Both the position numbers and the translations under genes were made by a program. From a virus: 34,291 nt of DNA. Of the stretch, positions 17,142 through 24,759 are shown in pieces. The notes under the pieces were generated by a model that worked only from the letters and a program-made list of their open reading frames with translations, did not search any database and was not told where the DNA came from. Every line of letters begins with the position of its first letter. Position 1 is the stretch's first letter. The stretch covers positions 1 to 34,291 of the IMG/VR virus record IMGVR_UViG_3300049827_000201, one strand, 5' to 3'.

Positions 17142-17162
17142 GGGAGTGAAATATTCACCCCC
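17142..17162 (-). terminator. weak terminator hairpin after the capsid gene
   Basis: GGGAGTGAA (17142-17150) and TTCACCCCC (17154-17162) form a 9-bp stem with one G-T wobble on the minus strand and a 3-base loop. Four T follow. It lies just after the capsid stop and could stabilise or end part of the capsid mRNA. The T tract is short, so termination would be weak. Confidence 0.4.
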
Positions 17163-17171
17163 CTATATTAA

Positions 17172-19466
17172 TTATACTGGTTCGCCATAAGTATAAAGAG
17201 CTGTACCATAAGCGTTTTTACGCATGATACTAGCACCTGCACGAATATCAGCACTCATTTTGTATCCATAAACTGTTGGATCTTGAATCATAAATACATC
17301 TAAGTTCGACATACCGATTCCCACTTGGTCAGGCACGAATGCAAGTCCGCAAGAAACGGCGGCGGCGGGTACTGCTCCCGATGGATCTATTACTCCGCTG
17401 GTTGCTGGGTTGTAAAGAGCAACTTGCGAACGTGTGCGAAGTTTCGCGTTTTTGTAGCCTACTAATTCGTCGCCTTCGGAATTAACAAAACGGGTTAACA
17501 AAGATTTTGCGTCTTCGCTGCCAGTAATGTATCTATCCATTGTTGGGTCTTGTACCACAACGAATTTTGTACCGTCAACATAATTTTGTTTTTTGAACAC
17601 TTGTTCTAAAATCAAAAGATCTGTCAATGTTGGTTTTGCAAGGCTTCCAGTAAATGCAGGGTTCAACACAAACGAATCAATATCGCCAGTAACGATAGCA
17701 AACGAACCTGATTTTGTTTTAACAACGGTCGGAGTAGCTACTGCGTTAATCTGTGATGCTAAAGTGTAAATCAAATAGTTATCAATAGCGGCGTTAAATT
17801 TAGCCATTGCTTGAGCCCAACCAGTTGACTGTTGATCGTAACGCAACATCTGCATTACAAGCGGTTGCCATACTAAAGGCTGCATGTAGAAGCTCGACAA
17901 TGTCAAAGATACAGCGTCATCGGTGTATTCGTAGTTTGCTGGATTAACAGGACGCGAACCTTGGTAAATAGTAGGGTCTGCGGTTATGTTAGCATAAATT
18001 AAACCTTTGTTTTTACCTGTCGATTGTGCTGCGAAAACTGGAATTTCAGATTTCCAAGCTGCCGAAGGAAATAACTTATAAAGGAAAATGTTTAACCATT
18101 CAACAGCGATAAGGTCAGGCGAAGCCAAAAGGTTATCGGTAGAGTCTAATTCAGTATAGTTCATCAACTTACCTTTTCCGAAGTTCATAACGTCAACGTT
18201 GCCACTTTCGAAACGAGCTGCAAGGTCTGTTAATTTTGCTTTCGGGATGGTGCGATTAGCAGACCCGTCGCTAAAAGTCAATACTTTTACGATTTCCTTG
18301 TATTTAGGATCGTTTAAAATTGACTGTAAAACAACGCGGTGATCTTCGATGTTGTTGGCTTTACCACCAGCATCTCCTACGCGGTTAATTACTTTGCGCC
18401 CTTCTTCTGTGGAACGCATCTCGGTGTACGAAGGTACGGCGGCATTGCCTACCTTAACAATTGTTTTGTCGGCAAGTTGCAATCCCTCGGATGCAAGTTC
18501 CTCTTTGGTTTTTAATTCGGGCATTTGTTCAGATAATTTAATTGGTGAATCGTTATTAATAATTTCTTTAATCACTAGCGGCAGTTCAGCGGCTAATTCG
18601 CTTTCGGTTTTGCAAACCTCAACTTTTTCGGCTATTGCTGCTTCCGCTTGTACTTCGCTTGGAAGTTCCCTTTCAGGTAGGTCAGTAACCTTTATTGGCT
18701 CATCGCCGTCAGGTTCTTTGTGTGGAGCGGCGGCGAATAAGTCTTTAATTGTATTCATTGTTTTTTCAAACATGCCACTCATTGCATTAACTATTTTAAG
18801 CTGTTCGCTTTCAAGTATAACCGTTTCAACCGTTACAGGTTGGTCGGCTTTAGGTTCTTCATTGATAATAACCTCCGTTGGCTTTGCAGTCAATTCGGTT
18901 TCTTCAACCTCGGTAGTTTTATTATCGTTTTCATTTTTCTTTGACATATAATTAGAATTAAAAGTGAGTAATTCCGCTTCGTTGAGTACTTCCTCGGCTT
19001 GGTATAAGTATGCCGAGTTCATTTGTAAGGCTTTGGCATTAGATCCTATTGCTGTGATACTAGCTTCGTAGGTAAGGAAATATTCGCTTTCCCAGTAGCC
19101 GTCGGAGGTGAGTTTTAACTCGGGGACACGTTCGCCGTCTCTATTGGTTATAGTTTTGCCAGTAGTCTTTTTAATACATACACCGCCAATACTCGCTGCT
19201 TTTAAGTTTCCTTCGCTGTACAGTGTTACAATCCATGAAGGGCAAGTTTCTGAGAATACAGGTATCGCGCTGTAATTAACGCCGTCGAACATTAAATCCG
19301 CCCAATGACCTATTGGCACGTCCCTAACTTCGGGATCGCGTCCATGGTGATACAACATAACAGGGTTTGCCGTAAACCGCGTCCAGTCTATTGAGTTGTT
19401 ACGTATAATGCCGCCTTTATCGTTTGGCGATTCGTTGGTAAGTATTATTCTGTTGCCTATTTCCAT
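17172..19466 (-). CDS. fused prohead protease - scaffold - major capsid protein
   Basis: The 764-residue polyprotein starts with an S78-type prohead protease: MLYHHGRD around His46/His47 (counting from the upstream Met), IVTLYSEGNLKAASIGG with Ser98, and LTYEASITAIGSNA with Glu140. An acidic, Glu/Lys-rich linker (about residues 180-330) is a likely scaffold. The rest is an HK97-fold capsid, with NLLASPDLIAVEWLN, WQPLVMQMLRYDQQSTGWA and a conserved end DIRAGASIMRKNAYG. I chose the ATG at 19466 (MEIGNRIIL) over 19484 because the extra 6 residues do not fit the family. An internal ATG at 18947, MSKKNEND, could make scaffold-capsid without protease. Self-cleavage would release the capsid protein. 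Confidence 0.75.
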   Translation of the reverse strand: MEIGNRIILTNESPNDKGGIIRNNSIDWTRFTANPVMLYHHGRDPEVRDVPIGHWADLMFDGVNYSAIPVFSETCPSWIVTLYSEGNLKAASIGGVCIKKTTGKTITNRDGERVPELKLTSDGYWESEYFLTYEASITAIGSNAKALQMNSAYLYQAEEVLNEAELLTFNSNYMSKKNENDNKTTEVEETELTAKPTEVIINEEPKADQPVTVETVILESEQLKIVNAMSGMFEKTMNTIKDLFAAAPHKEPDGDEPIKVTDLPERELPSEVQAEAAIAEKVEVCKTESELAAELPLVIKEIINNDSPIKLSEQMPELKTKEELASEGLQLADKTIVKVGNAAVPSYTEMRSTEEGRKVINRVGDAGGKANNIEDHRVVLQSILNDPKYKEIVKVLTFSDGSANRTIPKAKLTDLAARFESGNVDVMNFGKGKLMNYTELDSTDNLLASPDLIAVEWLNIFLYKLFPSAAWKSEIPVFAAQSTGKNKGLIYANITADPTIYQGSRPVNPANYEYTDDAVSLTLSSFYMQPLVWQPLVMQMLRYDQQSTGWAQAMAKFNAAIDNYLIYTLASQINAVATPTVVKTKSGSFAIVTGDIDSFVLNPAFTGSLAKPTLTDLLILEQVFKKQNYVDGTKFVVVQDPTMDRYITGSEDAKSLLTRFVNSEGDELVGYKNAKLRTRSQVALYNPATSGVIDPSGAVPAAAVSCGLAFVPDQVGIGMSNLDVFMIQDPTVYGYKMSADIRAGASIMRKNAYGTALYTYGEPV

Positions 19467-19505
19467 GCTGAAATGTTTTAACAAAATTAATTGTTTAAAA
19501 AATCA

Positions 19506-19537
19506 TTTGTATAAGTGTATTATTTGTTATACATTTG
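19506..19537 (+). promoter_or_regulatory. Bacteroidota-type promoter for the rightward cluster
   Basis: TTTG at 19506-19509 and TACATTTG at 19530-19537 are separated by exactly 20 bases, matching the Bacteroidota -33/-7 pattern TTTG-N19-23-TAnnTTTG. The start codon of the first rightward gene lies at 19553, so the leader is very short. The position between the capsid gene and the divergent small genes makes it the only strong rightward promoter in the window. Confidence 0.65.
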
Positions 19538-19552
19538 TAAAAAGCATATAAA

Positions 19553-19759
19553 ATGACACTATCCGAAAAAGGTCTGAATTTTCAAGGCGAAAAAATAAGC
19601 GAAGATAATTTAATGTCTGGAATATTAGTACTTTGGAGGAAAAAGCAATATATAACAGGTAACAGAAGGCATTATCTTGTTGAATTGTATAAAGATAATA
19701 AATTTATAAGGGTAGTTTCGACAAAACATTTACAACTAATTCAAGATGAACCAAAATAA
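19553..19759 (+). CDS. small hypothetical protein, first gene of the rightward cluster
   Basis: The 68-residue protein (MTLSEKGLNFQGEKISEDN) is basic and beta-rich, with YITGNRRHYLVELYKDNKF and STKHLQLIQDEPK. No family is recognised. It overlaps the HTH gene by 14 bases, so the two are translationally linked. The promoter is only about 15-20 bases upstream. Being transcribed against all surrounding genes suggests that it belongs to a regulatory unit rather than the virion. Confidence 0.5.
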   Translation: MTLSEKGLNFQGEKISEDNLMSGILVLWRKKQYITGNRRHYLVELYKDNKFIRVVSTKHLQLIQDEPK

Positions 19760-19943
19760 AATCATTGAGGCTAGAATAAAAATAGGAGAACTGTTAAAAA
19801 ACAAGCGTATAGCTATCTCAATAACAAAAATGGCATTATCGGAAAAAACAGGATTAACACGGGCGACAATTGACAATATCGAAAATGCTTATCGTAGCTA
19901 CCATATTGACAGTTACATAATTTATTTGGAGGGTGTAAAATGA
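19746..19943 (+). CDS. small helix-turn-helix (XRE-like) regulator
   Basis: The 65-residue protein carries a helix-turn-helix of the XRE/Cro type. KIGELLKNKRIAISITKMA is the first helix and turn. LSEKTGLTRATIDNIENAYR is the recognition part, with the typical E.TGL.R.TI..IE spacing. A short C-terminal extension (SYHIDSYIIYLEGVK) follows. It overlaps both neighbours by 14 and 4 bases. Being in a rightward operon inside the late genes, it might repress or time late transcription, but its target is unknown. The operator is not visible. Length is at the low end for this family. Confidence 0.6.
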   Translation: MNQNKIIEARIKIGELLKNKRIAISITKMALSEKTGLTRATIDNIENAYRSYHIDSYIIYLEGVK

Positions 19944-20218
19944 TAGGTCAAAAAATATCGCCTATATTAGTGGAACTCGAAGCGGCGTTAATAGAATACG
20001 AAATATACAACGGATCACAACCGAACTATACAATAGAAGGTTTTAGAGCGGCGACAAAGATTTTTATGTCCGTTTTGCTCGATAAAATGTACAACTTGCA
20101 ATGCAATGAAAACTTAGATACAGACGATAAACTCAATATGGCTCATTCGGCTGGTATTGCGTTAAAAGACTTGGTTAAAACTTACACGGATATTGACACA
20201 ACTAAATTATATGCCTAA
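19940..20218 (+). CDS. conserved phage protein, third gene of the rightward cluster
   Basis: The 92-residue helical protein has phrases such as PNYTIEGFRAATKIFMSVLLDKMYNLQ and ALKDLVKTYTDIDTTKLY. I recall similar proteins in other Bacteroidota Mu-like phages, usually of unknown function and often with the same FRAATKIFMSVLMDK core. It overlaps the HTH gene start by 4 bases (ATGA). Its stop overlaps the end of the convergent tail gene by 12 bases, tail to tail. Function is not known; the regular hydrophobic spacing suggests helical oligomerisation. Confidence 0.55.
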   Translation: MIGQKISPILVELEAALIEYEIYNGSQPNYTIEGFRAATKIFMSVLLDKMYNLQCNENLDTDDKLNMAHSAGIALKDLVKTYTDIDTTKLYA

Positions 20219-21013
20219 CTGAACAACACTAATCGTAACATCTGCAATACCACTCAATGGAGCTGACAAAACAATATTGCCAGTTCTATTCGTAGTTGAT
20301 GCGTTTGCCGTTGCTGTAATAGTTACAGTTGCATCTCCAAAGCCTTCATAAATATCAACAGCGAGCCACGGTGGGATAGATTGAATAATCCACGGCGTTG
20401 TTGCTGTTACGTCGAACGTTCCTATACTATTTATTGGTTTATCAATATTAACCGTTAATGGTGTTGCCGAAAACGACAAATCACTTAGCGGCACTTGCTC
20501 GACTTTTTGCAGGGTGGTATCGGAATACACGATATGCGAAGTTCGAGCGTCCAACGCAATAGAGCTGTATATTACTTGATAACCTGGTATCATTCCGCCG
20601 TCGTTTTTTTGCAATGCTGGGGCTTTCGATACATCTTCAAAATTTATCTTAAAGCTATATATTTGCTCGACATCTCTAAAAGCCTGTGTTAACCATTGCT
20701 TGTAATTAAAATGGTTTACAATGGTTTCAATAATTCCGTAACTGCCAGTTGAAAATGCTTGATCGGGAGAGAGGTCGGCGTTTGAGTCAATAAAGTAACA
20801 CCTTAACACCCAGTTCCACTCCGCTTGAGTAACGCCGCCCGAAAGTTGCTGCATGTCAGGGCTGTCACCTAAGCCAACAATAACTAATGGTAGGTTGTGA
20901 CTTGGCGTTTCGCTTTCGTCGAATTGCGTATCACGTAATACGGTTGTGCCAATATCGTTTATAAATATTTCCTGTACTTCGCCGCAAACGGCATCTATTA
21001 GTTGCTGTATCAT
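20207..21013 (-). CDS. tail terminator / neck-like protein with C-terminal BACON domain
   Basis: The 268-residue protein has an N-terminal domain with phrases such as LPLVIVGLGDSPDMQQLSGG, AEWNWVLRCYFIDSNA and IIETIVNHFNYKQWL, like tail-completion or terminator proteins. The last 85 residues are a BACON-like beta domain: TTPWIIQSIPPWLAV, then GFGDATVTITATANASTTNRTG and ISVVQLGI. The TPWI... WL...G.G...V.ITATANAS..NRTG...L...... ISVVQ pattern is characteristic. BACON domains are common in Bacteroidota and in crAss-like phages. The start overlaps the stop of a 53-residue gene as ATGA. The neck role is inferred from order (gpG-like gene upstream). Confidence 0.55.
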   Translation of the reverse strand: MIQQLIDAVCGEVQEIFINDIGTTVLRDTQFDESETPSHNLPLVIVGLGDSPDMQQLSGGVTQAEWNWVLRCYFIDSNADLSPDQAFSTGSYGIIETIVNHFNYKQWLTQAFRDVEQIYSFKINFEDVSKAPALQKNDGGMIPGYQVIYSSIALDARTSHIVYSDTTLQKVEQVPLSDLSFSATPLTVNIDKPINSIGTFDVTATTPWIIQSIPPWLAVDIYEGFGDATVTITATANASTTNRTGNIVLSAPLSGIADVTISVVQLGI

Positions 21014-21171
21014 AATTCAATGTAATTAGCTGGTTTTGTCATTTCCACATGCTTCAAATGTACGACTATTATTTTATCGCTTTCTAAATCACGTATGCGC
21101 ACTTTGCCCGCGAATGTTTCGATATATTCGCCTTCACGCCTTTGTCCTAGTAGTGTGTAGTATATTTTCAT
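21010..21171 (-). CDS. small hypothetical protein between gpG-like and tail terminator genes
   Basis: A 53-residue reading frame starts MKIYYTLLGQRREGEYIET and continues GKVRIRDLESDKIIVVHLK. It fits the gap precisely: 5 bases after the gpG-like gene ends and ATGA overlap with the next start. It is strand-rich and basic (about 8 Lys/Arg). Genes of this size between morphogenesis protein and tail terminator occur in Mu-like phages. The function is unknown. The coupling suggests a real gene. Confidence 0.5.
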   Translation of the reverse strand: MKIYYTLLGQRREGEYIETFAGKVRIRDLESDKIIVVHLKHVEMTKPANYIEL

Positions 21172-21176
21172 AATGG

Positions 21177-21683
21177 TTATAATTTTGCAAACTTCTTAAA
21201 CGCTTCCATGCGTTGTTGTTTGAGTTTATCTTTTATTCTTAATGCTAATTTTCTTGACATTCCTAAAAACTTTCGTTTCGGTATTCGTACCCATTTTTTA
21301 CCGAACTTTTGTGATCCACCCTCGTTATTTTTCTTTGCATAAGGTATTAAGTTGAGGTTAACACCTATGTTCACCCCCTTTGCTGATGTGCGATAGGTAA
21401 TGTTGTCGCGCATGTTGCCAGACTGCAAAAGAATTGGATTTGCAGAATTATAAACGCTGCCTTTTACGCCTTTTCGTGAATCGTAAATATCATTCGTAAC
21501 CTTACTTCGCTCCTTCCACTTTTGCGCGGGACCAACTGATTCAACAAACCCTTGTGCCGTGAAATTCTCTTTTTGCACTATCACCCCTATACGCCCTATT
21601 GTCATTGGTGCGATCTTTTGTTTGCGTTTAAATTCTTCTGCGCTGTTATGAAAATCTCTTGCAAGGTCGCGAAGTGTTTTCAT
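21177..21683 (-). CDS. phage virion morphogenesis protein (Mu gpG-like)
   Basis: The 168-residue protein fits the phage virion morphogenesis / tail completion family (PF05069). It is basic, starts with KTLRDLARDFHNSAEEFKRKQ, and has the conserved cluster YAKKNNEGGSQKFGKKWVRIPKRKFLG, corresponding to the H..GG.....IP.R.FLG signature, followed by a helix with RIKDKLKQQRMEAFK. Mu gpG acts at the head-tail junction during assembly. It is adjacent to the PBECR-like gene with overlapping ends and is followed by a small gene. Confidence 0.7.
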   Translation of the reverse strand: MKTLRDLARDFHNSAEEFKRKQKIAPMTIGRIGVIVQKENFTAQGFVESVGPAQKWKERSKVTNDIYDSRKGVKGSVYNSANPILLQSGNMRDNITYRTSAKGVNIGVNLNLIPYAKKNNEGGSQKFGKKWVRIPKRKFLGMSRKLALRIKDKLKQQRMEAFKKFAKL

Positions 21684-22072
21684 TTTAAGAATTTAATACC
21701 TTTTCGGTATAGGTTAATATTAGAAATTGTATTGATAGCCGTTTTCACTACTTCGCCGCCGTTGGTAGTTACGCAAAATAGGTGTGTATCGTCTTTGAGT
21801 ATGTAGTTTATTATTGCGACTTTCTGATCGTTTTGATTTTCCCAAAGCCCCCATATTTCGTCGGGGCTTGTTATCGCCATTGGTAGGTGTTCAATGCCTC
21901 TAGGGTTCTTCTTTACGATGTTTAGCGACTTGTTAGTAAATTGCACGTTAAACATATATTCACTGTTTTGGAATATTACCGTGCCAGTCTTTTCGAGGTG
22001 GTATTTTCCTTCCCACTCTTTAATGAGTGATAGTAGTGCTGTTATTGGTAGCTTTTTTGTTTTTATAGTCAT
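21680..22072 (-). CDS. PBECR-like nuclease domain protein next to MuF
   Basis: The 130-residue protein resembles the phage barnase-EndoU-colicin E5/D-RelE-like (PBECR) fold found at the C terminus of MuF proteins. Two elements show this: AITSPDEIWGLWENQNDQKV, then INYILKDDTHLFCVTTNGGEV, and TAINTISNINLYRKG at the end. The D.IW...... ... V......... G.V.T.........R.G order is typical. The gene begins 2 bases after the MuF stop. A free-standing copy would act as a nuclease injected with, or packaged in, the head. The catalytic residues of the family are not certain by eye, and toxin activity is inferred. Confidence 0.5.
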   Translation of the reverse strand: MTIKTKKLPITALLSLIKEWEGKYHLEKTGTVIFQNSEYMFNVQFTNKSLNIVKKNPRGIEHLPMAITSPDEIWGLWENQNDQKVAIINYILKDDTHLFCVTTNGGEVVKTAINTISNINLYRKGIKFLK

Positions 22073-22074
22073 GA

Positions 22075-22689
22075 CTAAAACATATTAGGTTTTGCTTTAT
22101 TGGCGTTTTTCAATAGTTCTTTGTATGTGTGTGTAATTGGCATGATGCCGTCAATGCCTACGTTACCTTCGAATCCTTCGCCGATGTTTGATTTATATTT
22201 ATCGAGTTCTTCACTTGTTAGTGGCGTTCCTTCGTCGGTGGCTTCGGCTGTGCAGCGGCAATTCCAATCCAATGGCGGCCAGTAACCTTGTGCTTTTGCA
22301 TCATCAATGCGAAATACTTTTCCGTCTAATTTTTCATGATGTTTACGTACTCGACTATCGCCGCGGGTTTCGTACTGAAAATACGGAAACGCCTCCCTCG
22401 ACTGCCAAATATCTTTCCACTTTTCTGCCATTACCGCTCCACGCCCTGCAAGGTCATATTCGACGCGCATCCATTGTTCAAACTTAGCTGTTACTGTTGG
22501 TGCTACACTTTGGAACTCTGCGAAGGATCGCTTTTTGCCGTTCTCGTCGAAAACCATTTTTTGTAGCATTGCCATTTCTGCGAGAGATTTAGCCGCCGAA
22601 AACTGAAACGTATTAAGAACATACTTCTCCCAATAATCAGTATTAGTAAATTCAGAGTAATCAGTGGAAATAGACATACCAGCAACCAT
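22075..22689 (-). CDS. MuF-like minor head (head morphogenesis) protein
   Basis: The 204-residue frame holds the MuF signature: FPYFQYETRGDSRVRKHHEKL at 101-121 and WPPLDWNCRC at 137-146, with the Y.T..D.RVR..H..LDG and PP..WNCRC pattern. MuF proteins act in head assembly and DNA injection. The first ATG at 22689 gives a short version. The frame stays open for 68 more codons upstream, coding residues in character with the family (PKIPKSLYDAEIEYAYNN, then TPIYTAYNNAFFGVM), but with no ATG, GTG or TTG. It joins the portal frame by a -1 shift at A10 (22863-22872). See the separate entry. Confidence 0.75.
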   Translation of the reverse strand: MVAGMSISTDYSEFTNTDYWEKYVLNTFQFSAAKSLAEMAMLQKMVFDENGKKRSFAEFQSVAPTVTAKFEQWMRVEYDLAGRGAVMAEKWKDIWQSREAFPYFQYETRGDSRVRKHHEKLDGKVFRIDDAKAQGYWPPLDWNCRCTAEATDEGTPLTSEELDKYKSNIGEGFEGNVGIDGIMPITHTYKELLKNANKAKPNMF

Positions 22690-22872
22690 AACGCCAAAAA
22701 AGGCGTTATTGTAAGCAGTGTAAATAGGCGTGTAAAGCTGTCCTTCGTTATTGTATGCATATTCAATTTCGGCATCGTATAGAGATTTTGGAATTTTTGG
22801 ATCGGCAAACGTTTTACCTGCTAAAGTTAAGTATTCACTACCTAACTGGATAACTTCACTACTTTTTTTTTT
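22690..22872 (-). other. start-less N-terminal coding of MuF and candidate -1 frameshift site in the portal 3' end
   Basis: The last codons of the portal gene read TTA AAA AAA AAA GTA GTG AAG (A10 at 22863-22872). One base earlier, the frame becomes AAA AAA AAA AGT AGT GAA and continues into MuF. The extension (VIQLGSEYLTLAGKTFADPK and so on) is protein-like and contains no start codon, so it has no independent initiation. A -1 ribosomal slip or RNA polymerase slippage at the ten A would create a portal-MuF fusion of about 730 residues. A missing A from a sequencing or assembly indel is the simplest rival explanation. Confidence 0.5.
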
Positions 22873-24266
22873 AATGATCCAAACAAAGTAGGTTTAGTAG
22901 CCATTTCAATTTCTTTAGGCTCTTTTTCTATTGGCTCGATTTCGGGCGTTGCAATATCCTCAATATATTCGGGTGAAATGCCTTGATCGATAAAAAAGTC
23001 AGTAGATAGCCGCTTCCCATTTTCTGCAAGTATTGCGCTAAGTTCTTTAATTTCAGGCATCTTATACGATTTGGCTTTGTTAATGCCAAACTTAGCTCCT
23101 TTCGGAAAGTTCTTGTAGAATTGCGATATTTTAGTGAGAAAATCGCCGTTTAGTTCGTTAATATGCCAGTTTATAAGCTGCTTAATGCCTTGCTCTAACT
23201 TTTGCATGTGAATGTCGCCCAAAGCTAATGACCCCTTTGACCCCACCGAACTTGTAAGTGTTGATAGTAAGATCAACTGCATTATGTCGTTAATCTTTTG
23301 CTCGTTAAAATCTTTGTAAATGCGATACGCTCCCGCCGTTCCTTGAGTTCCCTGTGTATATTCAATTTCAATAGTTTTCGCAATAGTACCGTCGGGATTA
23401 CGTGTGTAAGGTGCAACATGTGCCTTTTGTGGGTTCGCATTGGCGGCGATGTTTTCCGCTTCTAGCTTATAAGGATTAAATGTTTGATCTATGTCTGTTG
23501 AATTAGGGTCTTGAGCGTTTGAATTTTCGGGATAAAATACTTGCATAACAGGAAATGCCATGCGTTCCCCTGCTGAAATCCAGTTGTTATTATTCTGATT
23601 CATTGCGATAAAATCGCGACTTATAGGCTGCATCCACCCCAAAAAAGATTCGTAATTGGTAGACGGCTGTACGTATATAAGATTTAGGTAATCTTTGCAG
23701 TATGCACCATTGTAAAAGTTGTACGAATTTTCACGTAAGAACTTGTTTATGGGATCTATATTCTGTTGAGGATACTTGTACACCTCTTTTGTGATAGGGT
23801 CAAAGTTTAACACGGAAAAACCCCAAAACCACGAATAAACTAGCTCTTTGCGAAGTGTATTAAACCATTGCTCGGCGCAAAGAAACTCACTCCATTCTTC
23901 AATTTTGTTACCTTTCGAATCGTATAAGTAAACGGGGTTGTTTTCCACGCCAACGCCAATCTCACGAAATAAGTGTTGAATAAACGCCGATGAATTAAAC
24001 ACCCATGTAGTCATCGCTGCGTATTGAATAGGGTATGACTGGCGCATCACCTGCTCACATGCTGCCCTCCACGTTGTGAAGTTCCACTCTTGGTAGTAGT
24101 TAGAAGGAAATACCGAAGTCGAAACGTTCAGCCCTGCCAGTTTAGGCTGCATCAATGGATTAACGGACGGCGTTTGCCCCTGCGCTGGTATAGCTTGTTG
24201 ATTTGGTGCGCCGTATGCGAGTTGTAAGTATTTGCGGCGTTCCTGACGTGATTTTGATGTACCCAT
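22842..24266 (-). CDS. portal protein (DUF935, Mu gp29-like)
   Basis: The 474-residue protein has the DUF935 layout: N-terminal FTTWRAACEQVMRQSYPIQYAAMTTW, a middle ELVYSWFWGFSVLNFDPITKEV, and a later part IKQLINWHINELNGDFLTKI and AILAENGKRLSTDFFIDQGI. Portals of this family form the dodecameric ring through which DNA enters and leaves the head. It follows the DUF1320-like connector and terminase genes. The C-terminal tail, EIEPIEKEPKEIEMATK and then GSLKKKVVKLSS, carries the A10 run. The 3' end overlaps the start-less MuF region by about 30 bases, so fusion is possible. Confidence 0.75.
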   Translation of the reverse strand: MGTSKSRQERRKYLQLAYGAPNQQAIPAQGQTPSVNPLMQPKLAGLNVSTSVFPSNYYQEWNFTTWRAACEQVMRQSYPIQYAAMTTWVFNSSAFIQHLFREIGVGVENNPVYLYDSKGNKIEEWSEFLCAEQWFNTLRKELVYSWFWGFSVLNFDPITKEVYKYPQQNIDPINKFLRENSYNFYNGAYCKDYLNLIYVQPSTNYESFLGWMQPISRDFIAMNQNNNNWISAGERMAFPVMQVFYPENSNAQDPNSTDIDQTFNPYKLEAENIAANANPQKAHVAPYTRNPDGTIAKTIEIEYTQGTQGTAGAYRIYKDFNEQKINDIMQLILLSTLTSSVGSKGSLALGDIHMQKLEQGIKQLINWHINELNGDFLTKISQFYKNFPKGAKFGINKAKSYKMPEIKELSAILAENGKRLSTDFFIDQGISPEYIEDIATPEIEPIEKEPKEIEMATKPTLFGSLKKKVVKLSS

Positions 24267-24291
24267 TTTTCAATGATATGTTAGGGGCTTT

Positions 24292-24732
24292 TCAGCCTAT
24301 TGTTGCAAAAGATGACCGTATTAATGATGAGTTTGATATTTTCGCCGTGGCGGCTATTTCCATGCCTATTAAAGATTGCTGACCGTTACGTATTGCGAGT
24401 AAAATGTCATCTACCCATTTATTATTTTCGGTCATCTGTTCGGGCATAGCCGCTTGGTTTCCTGTTATATTTTTTATAGCTAATATCGACGTTATCTTGA
24501 CTAACAAAGGAAAACGATCAGTAGTTTTTGCCAGTTCAACATCAATGTTATATCGTTGACTTAGTGCGCTGCGAACCTCTGAATATGCAATGTCACAACC
24601 GATTTGCAAAGAAGTATCATCAACGGATAACTGCTTTTGCAACACTTGAAAAGGGCAATACCTTAGTAAGTCGTTTCCTGTTAAATATCCGAGCGTAAGG
24701 GCTTTTATGTCATCAATAGTAGCGGCTGCCAT
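24292..24732 (-). CDS. head-tail connector, DUF1320-like (Mu gp36-like)
   Basis: The 146-residue protein has the DUF1320 outline of Mu gp36: TIDDIKALTLGYLTGNDLLRY, then CDIAYSEVRSALSQRYNIDVEL, FPLLVKITSILAIKNIT and NNKWVDDILLAIRNGQQSL. The family typically starts with a YLT..DL motif and has a helix pair with an Arg-Tyr element. It acts in the head-neck connector. Its place between the terminase and portal genes is unlike Mu, where gp36 comes after the head genes, but is common in Bacteroidota contractile phages. The next gene (terL) ends 27 bases upstream of its start. Confidence 0.6.
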   Translation of the reverse strand: MAAATIDDIKALTLGYLTGNDLLRYCPFQVLQKQLSVDDTSLQIGCDIAYSEVRSALSQRYNIDVELAKTTDRFPLLVKITSILAIKNITGNQAAMPEQMTENNKWVDDILLAIRNGQQSLIGMEIAATAKISNSSLIRSSFATIG

Positions 24733-24759
24733 AGCAATTTTTTTTACAAATATATGAAA

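Noticed and set aside
18349-18951. 200-codon plus-strand frame
   Set aside because: Ser/Leu-rich complement of the acidic linker and capsid coding; a typical antisense shadow with biased composition.
22503-22808. 101-codon minus-strand frame over the MuF 5' region
   Set aside because: It is low in normal composition (Leu/Ile/Phe/Ser-rich with no structure) and is the shadow of the start-less MuF frame, which has clear family-like sequence.
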